From SFFI01 sp964398655 (GTDB taxonomy: Bacteria > Bacillota > Clostridia > Saccharofermentanales > DTU023): 22,586 nucleotides of DNA. Positions 8,160 to 15,593 of this stretch are shown here, one piece after another. The number at the start of each line of letters is the position of its first letter. Position 1 is the stretch's first letter. The notes beneath the pieces were generated by a model. That model made no database searches, had not been told where the DNA came from, and was given only the letters and a program-made list of their open reading frames with translations. The stretch covers positions 1 through 22,586 of the forward strand of contig CAYNNG010000026.1 of the NCBI GenBank assembly GCA_964398655.1. The letters are read 5' to 3'. The position numbers and the translations under genes were made by a program.

Positions 8160-8261
8160 GTGAGCGACTCTGCAAAAATCCAGATGATGGGTGTGTTTAC
8201 ATGCATTATTCCCAGTAACGGGTGGCCGCGGCCAGGTCCAACCTTCCATTACTTGCAAAAC
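8143..8261. repeat. Dispersed TTTGCAG-N-TAATGG repeat, facing pair (locus B)
   Basis: The forward copy AAATTTGCAGCTAATGGG at 8143 faces CCATTACTTGCAAAAC at 8246-8261. The bases after the forward copy (GGGTGAGCGACTCTGCAAAA) match locus C near 9491-9510 (GGGTGGGCAATCTTGCAAAA), and the spacing between facing copies is nearly the same in the two loci (about 103 bases). Confidence 0.55.
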
Positions 8262-8301
8262 TTACTGACATTTCAGGGATTAGCATCTACAGCAGTCTAA
8301 C

Positions 8302-9213
8302 TTAGGGAAATGTAATTTTGTCCAATCCTCTCTGATACTGTTCATAGACCAGAGGTACACCCCCAAACTTCGGAACATCGGACAGCCAGACAGGCCCATT
8401 ACCCGCTGGTTTGAAAAAATGGTACAGCTCCTTAAAATTCTCCATAAATTTGTCCGTCCTAATATAAATAGGTTTTCTAAGCAGGTGAGAAAGATTTAAC
8501 GCTAAGTCTTGAAAAGCCTCAACACGATGTAGCTGACCGGGTTTGACATGGACAACACGATAGCCAGCCGTGTGCAGCTTAGCATCGCGAAAATTATCTT
8601 GAGAAAAGGATCTTGCGTTATTGTGGTGTTCGTAACTGTCATACTCAACTCCCAATCGTGCTGAGGGAAAATACAGATCTAAATAGAACTTGCGCGATCC
8701 TACCGTAACTGGCTGGTTGAGGATTGCTTTGGGGAATCCACAACCACCAAGATAGTTGGGAAGGCATAAATGCATATATAGCCTTGATTCCATAGGAGAA
8801 CATGACTTTTCCTGTATATATTGAAGCGCTTGTAAAGCTTTTCTGCGTCCTAGATGTCCTTTGAGACTAAGAGCACTATTTTTTAGTTTTCTCACTGTAC
8901 ATTGAGGGGCTTGGCCCACTGGACAAGCACAAATTTCTAATCCCAGAAAAATCAATTTTAGAAGGCTTAGTTCATGGGCATATCTAAGAAATAGATAAGG
9001 AAGAGTGCAAACACCATTATATGTATAGCGCTTCGCTGTAGTTAATTGGCACCAATGAACACCCGAAGGTCGATAGCAATCACGCTTAGAAAAAACCACA
9101 TACTCCTCATTTTCAGGCAGGCTTAGTATTTCGCAAGCATCCCTGATTCCCCAGTGTTCTAGTGCTTTTCTGCCGCACAAATATCTCTCCATGCATCTAG
9201 TGTAATTTGCCAA
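8302..9213 (-). CDS. DUF559-like PD-(D/E)XK nuclease-domain protein
   Basis: This is a 303-aa protein if started at the TTG at 9213, or 296 aa from the ATG at 9192. AGGGGAAG lies directly before the TTG. The C-terminal third resembles the Vsr/DUF559 nuclease fold: a helix with Glu142 (SCSPMESRLYMHL), Asp179 in KFYLDLYFPSARLGVEYDSY, Glu190 and Asp192 in the E-x-D strand, His196 after it, then RVVHVKPGQL. The N-terminal half, LCGRKALEHWGIRD with FSKRDCYRPSGV, resembles proteins in which a winged-helix AbiEi-like region precedes the nuclease-like domain. A DNA-related role is inferred; activity and partner are unknown. It stands alone between two repeat-rich stretches. Confidence 0.62.
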   Translation of the reverse strand: MANYTRCMERYLCGRKALEHWGIRDACEILSLPENEEYVVFSKRDCYRPSGVHWCQLTTAKRYTYNGVCTLPYLFLRYAHELSLLKLIFLGLEICACPVGQAPQCTVRKLKNSALSLKGHLGRRKALQALQYIQEKSCSPMESRLYMHLCLPNYLGGCGFPKAILNQPVTVGSRKFYLDLYFPSARLGVEYDSYEHHNNARSFSQDNFRDAKLHTAGYRVVHVKPGQLHRVEAFQDLALNLSHLLRKPIYIRTDKFMENFKELYHFFKPAGNGPVWLSDVPKFGGVPLVYEQYQRGLDKITFP

Positions 9214-9326
9214 CTTCCCCTAAGCGTATAAACCGACCGACAAGGGCAGGCAATGGCATACAAATACGGCAAAAAAATCTAGCTTGGTTTGATTTGAGCG
9301 TTTAGGGCTTAGCTTCTTGTGTTTAG

Positions 9327-9389
9327 GGCTTAGTACTTAGTGCTTAGTACTTAGTGCTTAGTGCTTGGTGCTTATTACTCAGTGATTAG
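9327..9389. repeat. Nine contiguous 7-bp repeats, consensus TGCTTAG
   Basis: The units read GGCTTAG, TACTTAG, TGCTTAG, TACTTAG, TGCTTAG, TGCTTGG, TGCTTAT, TACTCAG, TGATTAG with no spacer. Degeneration increases toward the right end. The array sits about 110-175 bases upstream of the nuclease-domain gene start (minus strand). Length changes by strand slippage are plausible at such a tract. Confidence 0.9.
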
Positions 9390-9475
9390 CGCGTGGCAAC
9401 TGCAAAAATACCAGTATCGTAAGGTTTAATTTTTTACGAGGCTTCCCCATACTCTGGACTTCTTGCTGAACGGAC

Positions 9476-9596
9476 AAATCTACAGCTAATGGGTGGGCAA
9501 TCTTGCAAAAGCTCAGATTGTGGAAGGTTGATTCTGCAGAATTACAAGTAGTGGAAGGTAGTAGCTGGCAGCTGTGTTCCATTATCTGCAAAGTTT
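9476..9596. repeat. Dispersed TTTGCAG-N-TAATGG repeat array and facing copy (locus C)
   Basis: A forward copy AAATCTACAGCTAATGGG (9476-9493) is followed by two degenerate units beginning TGCA at 9504 and 9535, each containing GTGGAAGGT and spaced 31 bases. An inverted copy CCATTATCTGCAAAGTTT closes the locus at 9579-9596. About 20 bases before the forward copy (TTCTTGCTGAACGGAC) also align loosely with the end of the 73-bp unit. Confidence 0.5.
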
Positions 9597-9700
9597 TCGG
9601 AGTGCAAGCTAAGTTGGATTACCGGAGCATGCCTAAGCACTAATTACACATGGCATTATCTAGGCAGGGGTTATTTTGTCCTTGGGTACTTGAGTATAAA

Positions 9701-9731
9701 AAGGGGAGCTCCATATTTCTGAGCTCCCCTT
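9701..9731 (-). terminator. Rho-independent terminator of the surface-protein remnant
   Basis: On the minus strand AAGGGGAGCTC and GAGCTCCCCTT form a perfect 11-bp stem with a 9-base loop. The right arm runs into a T tract (TTTTTATA). It lies just past the stop at 9742. Confidence 0.85.
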
Positions 9732-9741
9732 CAAGTTTCTG

Positions 9742-10821
9742 CTAAACATACGCATTTTTTATTTTTATGATTCTGATAATCAATAAAGCTACGACCGTAT
9801 TTATTAGCAGCGAGAATAGCGTAATCCCTAGATCCACTCTGGGGGCGGGCTGGATCATTCCCCCTTCGTACACTGCACCTGTCTTCGGAAGAAGCATCGC
9901 TGCTTTGACCATAATAGGTGGTGGGGTGGATTTACCCGGTATGCTTGGCTTGTTTGGCTTATATGGCACCGGAGGTTCATGCGGTTCTGGAGGTTCGTTG
10001 GGTTCTGGAGGTTCGTTGGGTTCGAGAGACTCGTGAGGTTCGAAAGGTTTAGGGTTGTGCACCAATAGTTCATATTGTTGAATTGTTCTCTCTATTTCCT
10101 CTTTACCATCGGGAATTAACTTAACATAATCATCACCTCTTTGGTGGGAGATTATGGGGGTATATTTATCTCCCACTTCTCGGAAGAACAACTTGCCCTG
10201 CTTCAGCATCTCATCAAAAGAGATACCACCAATCTGCTCGGGCAAATCGCCTAGCGTAGCACAAAAGTTATTCGATTCATTAAGAGTCTTTCGGGCTATG
10301 TTGTCGCGAATTGTTCCGCCAGACATTTCAAAAGAAGCGGGAATATATTTGGCCCATTCATCAATATCAACACGCGCACGCGATTTCTCGCTCATCCCAG
10401 ATGTATGATAGTCCCAGATAAAAACACCGGCTCCATTATGGGCTTTATTACTTGCAATAACTCCGGATTTCATCACGGCATCCCCATTGCCGAAAACTGT
10501 GAGTCCTCCACCATAGGTGCCTTCATTATTCTGTATAGTAGCACCATCAAGGATTAATTTGGCTGTTTTAGAGATGCCACCGGGGAATGAAAAGTCCTCC
10601 GAGGAATTTACACGTTTGTTGCGATCTAAGTAAGAATACTCATTCGTACCGACCAAAACTGCCCCCGTGTAAGACTTATTATTTTCAATGACCGCACCTT
10701 CGTTGAGGACTAGTTTCGATCCATTAACTGCAGATATGGCTCCCGAGGTATTTTTTTGCAGGTAAATCCCTGGAAAGTAAGGCTTAGCTTTGCAATAATG
10801 AAGTAAGCTTCGACTTTGCAA
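9742..10821 (-). pseudogene. LPXTG-anchored surface protein, N-terminal part missing
   Basis: The readable frame (TTG at 10821, 359 aa) has no signal peptide and no ribosome binding site, and a TGA lies in frame at 10831-10833, so the 5' part is lost. From about residue 20 it shows parallel-beta-helix repeats of the polymorphic-adhesin kind (SKLVLNEGAVIENNKS, AKLILDGATIQNNEGTYGGG, ASFEMSGGTIRDN). A proline/glutamate linker follows at about 250-300 (repeats such as EPNEPPEP), then LPKTG at 311-315, a hydrophobic stretch near the C-terminus, and a short weakly basic tail (IRIIKIKNAYV). An intact version would be secreted and joined to peptidoglycan by sortase. No sortase is in the window. It runs divergently from the DUF1847 gene. 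Confidence 0.72.
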
Positions 10822-10827
10822 GGAAAT
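10754..10827 (+). repeat. Cluster of TTTGCA-type repeat copies at the broken end of the surface-protein gene
   Basis: Three short copies lie within 75 bases: TTTTGCAGGTAAAT (10754), CTTTGCAATAATGAAG (10788) and CTTTGCAAGGAAAT (10814). The first matches the inverted copy of locus A (complement TTTTGCAGGTAATG). The cluster coincides with the place where recognisable surface-protein sequence stops. Confidence 0.4.
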
Positions 10828-10918
10828 AAATCATGTCCTTGCCATAATTTAGAGTAAGATGAGCAATCCGGAAAGTTTGGCGAAAGAAAATTGCCATGCA
10901 AGACGAAAGGATATTGTT

Positions 10919-11689
10919 ATGCAAGATAAGAAAGATAATAAAGAAATAACTGACCAGCCAAATGCGAGTTCTCCAAATGCAGGTTCTCCCAACATAAGTT
11001 CCCCCAATACAAGTTCTGAAAATAACGGCTCACACACTGTCTCGCCTCATACTGACTCCCGCTGCGCATTATGCGGTTTGGAGGCCTGCTGTCATGATAG
11101 TAAAGACAATCTTCCTCTCTTCTGCCCCATGGACAACAGTCCGGAAATTTATGAGAAAGCTTTGGCTGAAGTCAATTCTCCTCAGTACAAGGATTTTTAT
11201 ATTGAATCGGCCCGCATTGAGCACGATGGCTATGGGCGCTGGCCGCGGGTAAGAGAGACCATCGAATTGATTAAGCGGATGGGTTACAAAAAAGTCGGCT
11301 TGGCTTTTTGTCATGGCCTAGTAAAAGAGGCTGAGGCTTTTGCCCAGATCTGCCGGGATAATGATATTGAGTTGGTCTCTGCCATGTGCAAAACTGGCGG
11401 GGTAGATAAGTGCCAAGTTGGGATCACCGAAGAGGAAAAGCTGCATCCTGATCAGTTTGAACCCATGTGCAATCCAGTCGCCCAGGCCATGATTCTCAAT
11501 GAGGCCAAGACCGATTTCAACGTAATCCTTGGTCTCTGCGTGGGCCACGACTCGCTCTTTTGCAAATATTCTGAGGCTCTTTGTACTACCTTGGTAGTTA
11601 AGGACCGGGCCACCGGCCACAACCCAGTAGTCGCTCTCTATCTAAAGGATGGATATTTTAAGTCTAAGTTGGATTTAGGGAATAAATAG
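10919..11689 (+). CDS. DUF1847 family cysteine-rich protein
   Basis: The DUF1847 family has no established function; its many conserved cysteines suggest metal binding. The core is clear: CALCGLEACC, LFCPMDNSPEIYEKAL, IEHDGYGRWPRVRETIEL, KKVGLAFCHGLVKEAEAF, GVDKCQVGI, FEPMCNPVAQA, FNVILGLCVGHDSLF and the final HNPVVALYLKDGYF. I prefer the ATG at 10919 because AAAGGA lies 8 bases before it; an ATG at 10859 would add 20 residues without a good site. Residues 15-34 are four tandem pentapeptides, N-x-S/G-S-P/E, encoded by 15-bp DNA repeats at 10961-11020, a low-complexity insert not part of the domain. Confidence 0.82.
   Translation: MQDKKDNKEITDQPNASSPNAGSPNISSPNTSSENNGSHTVSPHTDSRCALCGLEACCHDSKDNLPLFCPMDNSPEIYEKALAEVNSPQYKDFYIESARIEHDGYGRWPRVRETIELIKRMGYKKVGLAFCHGLVKEAEAFAQICRDNDIELVSAMCKTGGVDKCQVGITEEEKLHPDQFEPMCNPVAQAMILNEAKTDFNVILGLCVGHDSLFCKYSEALCTTLVVKDRATGHNPVVALYLKDGYFKSKLDLGNK
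10961..11020 (+). repeat. Four 15-bp coding repeats (NASSP, NAGSP, NISSP, NTSSE)
   Basis: Four back-to-back 15-base units near the start of the DUF1847 gene encode a Ser/Asn/Pro-rich linker. Most differences are single bases. Unit gain or loss would keep the frame. Confidence 0.85.
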
Positions 11690-11990
11690 CCGATTATACA
11701 GTTACCACGTCGTACATGTGAATCTCCTTTCGCTTACATCCCAGCTCCTTGTCTCGTCGGCAACGGGAGTCCGAGAAACTTAGCTATAAAGTAAAGAATA
11801 TTATTAGGTCCTAATGTGTACAAATTCTCTATCTTTGCTCATATTTTTTGTGGTTTTTGCGGAAGTCTTTGCAGAAATTCCGAAGTAGTTTACCATGGAA
11901 ATTATCCTACTCTTATGCCTGCAGCTAGATCTGCACACCCTCTTGATCTGCCCAACCTGCTGGGTAAGAAGTAAAGCCAAGGAGGCCCCC
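11690..11990. other. Non-coding stretch, nothing clear
   Basis: No gene, terminator with T-run, or RNA gene is evident in these 300 bases. An in-frame ATG at 11895 would extend the next gene by 32 residues, but that extension has no ribosome binding site and no family similarity. Confidence 0.5.
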
Positions 11991-12377
11991 ATGAAATTCA
12001 CCTTTAACCATTTTAATTTCAACGTGTTTGACCTGAATAAAAGCCTAGCCTGGTACGAAGAAGCCTTAGGCCTGGTCCCGGTCCGCACCAATGAGCAGGA
12101 AGATTTTACTATTGTCTTCCTCGGCGACGAGGAAACCGGTTTCCGCCTGGAACTCACCTGGCTAAAAGACCGCAAAGATCCCTACAATCTGGGAGATTTG
12201 GAATACCACCTGGCCATGACCGCCCCTGATTTTGAGGCAGCCCACCAGAAACATAAAGAAATGGGCTGCATCTGCTTTGAAAACCCCAAGATGGGCATCT
12301 ACTTTATCCAAGACCCCGACGGCTATTGGATTGAGATCGTCCGCGACGGCTCTTACATGGCAGACCGCACCCGCTAG
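11991..12377 (+). CDS. VOC-family glyoxalase I-like metalloenzyme
   Basis: The 128-aa protein is a member of the vicinal oxygen chelate superfamily and most resembles lactoylglutathione lyase, which isomerises the methylglyoxal-thiol adduct. The four expected metal ligands are present: His7 (FNHFNF), Glu54 (RLELTW), His73 (EYHLAM) and Glu115 (YWIEIV). The phrase FIQDPDGYWIEI is typical. The ATG at 11991 is preceded by a perfect AAGGAGG with 5 bases between. Length matches single-domain GloA (about 130 aa). Substrate identity, including whether a low-molecular thiol other than glutathione is used, is inferred only from the family. Confidence 0.82.
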   Translation: MKFTFNHFNFNVFDLNKSLAWYEEALGLVPVRTNEQEDFTIVFLGDEETGFRLELTWLKDRKDPYNLGDLEYHLAMTAPDFEAAHQKHKEMGCICFENPKMGIYFIQDPDGYWIEIVRDGSYMADRTR

Positions 12378-12410
12378 GTTAGGAAAAGCTTGGCCCAGAT
12401 TAAATATTGA

Positions 12411-12438
12411 CCACGCTGGTAGGGACCTGCCAGCGTGG
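12411..12438. terminator. Bidirectional hairpin between converging genes
   Basis: CCACGCTGG and CCAGCGTGG form a perfect 9-bp stem with a 10-base loop, placed between the stop of the glyoxalase-like gene and the stop of the Nudix gene. T-runs are weak on both sides, so termination strength is uncertain. Confidence 0.6.
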
Positions 12439-12445
12439 CTATTGA

Positions 12446-12847
12446 TTAGCTCATTTTCTGCTCAATCTGCTTGATGAGGGAAATATCTGCCGACAGCCAA
12501 GGAACGCTATACAGCTCTTCTTTGGTCAGCCACTTAGCGGCCTCCGCTTCCAGGAGCTGGGGCTCACCTTCCAAAATCTCGCACCAGAAGCAGTCCATGG
12601 ATAAGTGGAAGTCCGGATAGTCATATTCAATTGTGTCTATGAGATCGCCAAGTGTGAGCTTTACGGCCAGTTCTTCACGGATTTCTCTTGCCAAAGCTTG
12701 CCTAGGGCTTTCACCTGGTTCAACTTTGCCGCCAGGAAATTCCCATTGGCCCTGGTACTTGCCGTAGCCTTTGGCTGTAGCAAAAATAGCTCTTTTTTCC
12801 TGCAACGAGTCACAAATGACTGCGGCCACAACTTTTATAGTTTTCAT
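12446..12847 (-). CDS. Nudix hydrolase, MutT/8-oxo-dGTP diphosphatase-like
   Basis: The 133-aa product has the MutT arrangement: VVAAVICDSLQEKRAIFATA at the N-terminus, the substrate-recognition run YGKYQGQWEFPGGK, and the Nudix box G40-x5-E46-x7-R54-E55-I-R-E58-E59. The glycine near the end of the box is alanine (EELAV), a tolerated change. The usual role is hydrolysis of oxidised nucleoside triphosphates; broader pyrophosphatase activity is possible. AAAGGA sits about 8 bases upstream of the ATG. It follows the acetyltransferase gene with 33 bases between, and the two may be co-transcribed. Confidence 0.85.
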   Translation of the reverse strand: MKTIKVVAAVICDSLQEKRAIFATAKGYGKYQGQWEFPGGKVEPGESPRQALAREIREELAVKLTLGDLIDTIEYDYPDFHLSMDCFWCEILEGEPQLLEAEAAKWLTKEELYSVPWLSADISLIKQIEQKMS

Positions 12848-12880
12848 TTCTAAAATCCTTTCGATCTAAGGATTTCTCGC

Positions 12881-13483
12881 CTAGCCCTTGAGGCGGTCGG
12901 CTTCAGTGATTTTTCTGATGACTCGGCAGGGGTTGCCGGCGGCAAAGCTGTGGGGTGGGATGTCCCGGGTTACGACGCTTCCCGCGCCTATCACGGAGCC
13001 TTCGCCGATGGTTACACCGCCGCAGATGACCACATTGGAGGCAATCCAGCAATCCCGCTCAATAGTAATGGGCTTGGCATATTCCAAGTTATAGGGGGTG
13101 CCGTCGGATCGAGTTTTAGTATTCCTTTCGCTGGGCAGCAGGGGGTGCATGGGGGTTGCCAGGGTAACATTAGGACCAATGAAGGCGTTGTCGCCGATCC
13201 GGATGGGGCCGACATCCAGGCAGGTAAAGTTAAAGTTTACTTCACAGGATTTGCCGAAGTAGGTGTTGCAGCCATAATCAAAATAGACAGGGGCTTGGAG
13301 TTTAGGTATTTCCGGGCTGTTGGGCAGGAGTTCCTCAAGAATGGCTCGCTGTTTGGCGGGCTGGTCTTCGTCGGTCAAATTATACTTGCGAGACAGCTTG
13401 CGTGCCTTTACGCGCAAGGAACTCAGTTCCTCATCAAAAGCATCGTAAAAATCTCCGGCTAACATTTTTTCTTTTTCTGACAT
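12881..13483 (-). CDS. Sugar O-acetyltransferase, maltose/galactoside acetyltransferase (Maa/LacA) type
   Basis: The 200-aa left-handed beta-helix enzyme transfers acetyl from acetyl-CoA to a sugar hydroxyl. It begins with the family's helical start (SEKEKMLAGDFYDAFDEEL), followed by YFDYGCNTYFGKSCEVNFNF, the catalytic His113 in ATPMHPLLP, then hexapeptide repeats (IERDCWIASNVVICGGVTIG, GSVIGAGSVVTRDIP) and the closing AAGNPCRVIRKI. Length equals E. coli Maa (about 183) or LacA (about 203). The GGAGG ribosome binding site is part of an 11-base palindrome, GGAGGGCCTCC, at 13486-13496. Sugar specificity is unknown. Confidence 0.88.
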   Translation of the reverse strand: MSEKEKMLAGDFYDAFDEELSSLRVKARKLSRKYNLTDEDQPAKQRAILEELLPNSPEIPKLQAPVYFDYGCNTYFGKSCEVNFNFTCLDVGPIRIGDNAFIGPNVTLATPMHPLLPSERNTKTRSDGTPYNLEYAKPITIERDCWIASNVVICGGVTIGEGSVIGAGSVVTRDIPPHSFAAGNPCRVIRKITEADRLKG

Positions 13484-13781
13484 TTGGAGGGCCTCCTCTA
13501 TCTTGTCGCTGGTCTTTACCTGGCAATTATACCTTATGCCTCTGGAGGAGCTGGGCCCCCTTTGCCAGCCTTGCTAGTGATGGGGCATTCAGACTGTTTG
13601 CCCTCTTACTGACTGTGAGATCTGCAAGACAAAAATACAGCAGGGTGGTTTGACTTCGTCAAGCAAACCACCCTGCTAATCAAGTACTAACAAGTAAAGG
13701 TCAGACTTTAATTTTCATTTCGTCTTGTGACATCAGCTACCTACAGGCCGTCGTCACAAAAGAGAGACTTAGGTCTCGGCT
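13484..13781. other. Non-coding stretch containing one strong terminator
   Basis: Apart from the terminator at 13639-13677 and the palindromic ribosome binding site at its left edge, nothing can be supported in these 298 bases. Confidence 0.55.
13639..13677 (-). terminator. Rho-independent terminator after the reductase/decarboxylase remnant
   Basis: AGCAGGGTGGTTTG and CAAACCACCCTGCT form a perfect 14-bp stem with an 11-base loop. Read on the minus strand the right arm is followed by GTATTTTTG, so it terminates transcription arriving from 13782. Confidence 0.88.
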
Positions 13782-14743
13782 TTATCTCATCTTGGGCTTC
13801 ATGAAGGCTGTCTGGTCGTACCAGGCAGGCATAACCTTGGCCAGGAAGTCGGCCGGATTGACATCTTCCAGGTACTCCAGGCCCTTGATGCTCAGCTTGT
13901 TATGAGCATATCCGCCGCCTACGATGGTGTTGATCGGCAGGCAGCCCCAAGGATCGTCAATGCTGGATTTAAGTTCCAGCTTCTCGACAAAGCCAGGCTC
14001 CCAAGACTTGTAGTCATAAACACAGGTGTTGCGGATCAGGCAGCCATTGGTGAAGGTAAACTTGCCGTCCTGGTCGGGCTGGCAGTCAAAATGGAAATAA
14101 TATCCGTTGCCTGCCGTCTGAGCGCCGGCACTCGGAGACTGATACAGCATATGGGTGAGCGGATGGTTGTATTCTCCCAGTCTCATCTTCACGTTGGCAA
14201 TTTCTGCGCCACGGCGGGCCAGATTGACGGTGACATGATTTTCATCTCTGCGAATCATGATTTCCGCATCCAGCTTCTTGGGGATGGCAGAGTTATCTCT
14301 ACCCAGCTGCGTAGCCATCTCTGCTCCAGGGCCTCCAAGCAGTAAGGAGATGGGATAAAGTCCGAGCTGACCCTTATAAGTAGCATAGACACCCAAGATT
14401 GCCTCGTAATAGTTATCAGAGAAGGTTGGCTCTTGGATGTGACAGGCAGAGAAGGTTACCACCGGCAGAGCAAAGGGCTCTAGCGGTGCCGGCAAAATAT
14501 CGCGGATGGCCTTGTCTTTGAGGCCAGAAATCAGGCTTTGGTCTGACTTATAGCCCAAGGAGAGCACGACAGCATCTGTGGAAACTTCGACTTCTTCATG
14601 GGTATCGACATTTTCGATTAATACGCCATCCGGAGTAATTTCTTTGAGAGCGTGGCCGAGTTTCCACTCGATATCCATTTTGGCCAGGCGGGACTGAACG
14701 TCCAGAACATTAGTCTTGTAGGCATTGTTGCCAGCCAGGTTCT
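13782..14743 (-). pseudogene. Reductase C-terminal fragment fused in frame to an acetoacetate-decarboxylase-like domain
   Basis: A frame open from about 14743 to 13782 starts inside the dinucleotide-binding part of an enoate-reductase-type protein (NLAGNNAYKTNVLDVQSRLA, then DAVVLSLGYKSDQSL). Near 14511 it changes without a stop into an acetoacetate decarboxylase-like sequence. From the ATG at 14678 (298 aa) the junction is at about residue 56, GLKDK|AIRDILPAPLEP. The decarboxylase part keeps GRDNSAIPKKLD with Lys134-Lys135, matching the Schiff-base lysine pair (Lys115-Lys116) of the Clostridium acetobutylicum enzyme, and runs to a normal end. About 45 N-terminal residues of that enzyme are absent. 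Two neighbouring genes were probably joined by deletion. No good start site exists for the fused frame. Confidence 0.68.
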
Positions 14744-15443
14744 GCCCATACCAACAAAGTCAACAACCCCGTCTTCCAAGAAGCTCTCAGCGACTTCTGG
14801 ATCTCGGATTTGCGATACGCCAATAACAGGAATGTTTACGACATCCTTGACGGCTTTAATATAGGGTTTTCTCCAGCCCTGAGGGAAGGAGATGGGTTCA
14901 ACGCTCATAATTCCGGTTTCATAAAGGCCTACACTGACATCCAAGAAATCAACGCCAGCCGCTTCCAGGGCCTTACAAATTTTTACGCCGTCCTCAAGAT
15001 GGATATAATCTTCCGTAACACCAGTCTGATCGAGGAATTCTTCTACGGTAACGCGGCAGCCGAGCGGGAAATCCAGACCACACTTTTTGCGGATATCTTC
15101 AATAATTTCCAAGACAATACGGATGCGATTCTCAAAAGATCCGCCGTATTCATCGTCTCTAAAGTTTGTATAAGGTGAGAGAAATTGCTGTAATAGGTAG
15201 CCGTGGGCGCAGTGAAGTTCAATGCCGTCAATGCCTGCCTTCTTGCAACGCAGGGCCGCGTCGCCGAATTGACCAACCAATTCGACAATAGCCACCCTTT
15301 GCTCTCTCTTCAAAATATGCGAGCATGGCAGGACCTGGAGTACCATCCAGTTCAGCCAGATTCGTTCCCATGGGCGTCATAACGAGACGGTTCTTCAGTT
15401 CGACGTTGCCAATTTTCCCTGGTTCAAATATTTAGTCGTACAT
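14740..15443 (-). pseudogene. Old-yellow-enzyme / 2-enoate-reductase type NADH:flavin oxidoreductase, broken
   Basis: Intact relatives are about 640-680 aa: an FMN barrel, a [4Fe-4S] site and an FAD/NADH part. Here AAGGAGG and ATG at 15443 are perfect, but codon 4 is TAA (MYD-stop-IFEPGKIGNVELKNRL). The frame then reads to AYFEERAKGG near 15305 and jumps, with a frame change, to IVELVGQFGDAALRCKKAG, so roughly 95-100 residues of barrel are missing. That frame, open as 15346-14618, continues through IELHCAHGYLLQQFLSPYTN and FVGMGRTWLA and then breaks at about 14740 into the fused fragment downstream. The Fe-S cysteines and first nucleotide-binding fold are gone. There are thus a nonsense codon and at least two deletions. 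Confidence 0.78.
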
Positions 15444-15593
15444 TGTATCCCTCCTTAGCGGACTACGTGTTGACTTAACGGAAAAAATCCAACAGAAATT
15501 ATAACATAATCCTCACATCTGTACGAAAGGTAATAGCAGCGTTGAATTGCTCAAAAATGCAGATATGAGTAGCTTTATAGCTCTTTTACTCCA

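Larger units (their letters stand above)
7912..8301. other. Non-coding stretch dominated by repeats
   Basis: No gene is supported here. The stretch holds the 73-bp tandem repeat (7997-8159), an inverted partner of the dispersed motif at 8246-8261, a 20-base submotif at about 8170-8190 and a perfect 12-bp palindrome, TGGCCGCGGCCA, at 8223-8234. An open frame that crosses the tandem repeat is low-complexity and has no ribosome binding site. Confidence 0.65.
9214..9741. other. Non-coding stretch with microsatellite, dispersed repeats and a terminator
   Basis: These 528 bases hold no supportable gene. They contain the 7-bp repeat array at 9327-9389 preceded by two copies of TTTAGGGCTTAG (9301-9312 and 9322-9333), the repeat locus C at 9476-9596, and the terminator of the surface-protein remnant at 9701-9731. 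Confidence 0.65.

Noticed and set aside
10859..10918. Upstream ATG at 10859 as the DUF1847 start
   Set aside because: It adds 20 residues without family similarity and lacks a good ribosome binding site, whereas the ATG at 10919 has AAAGGA at the right distance.
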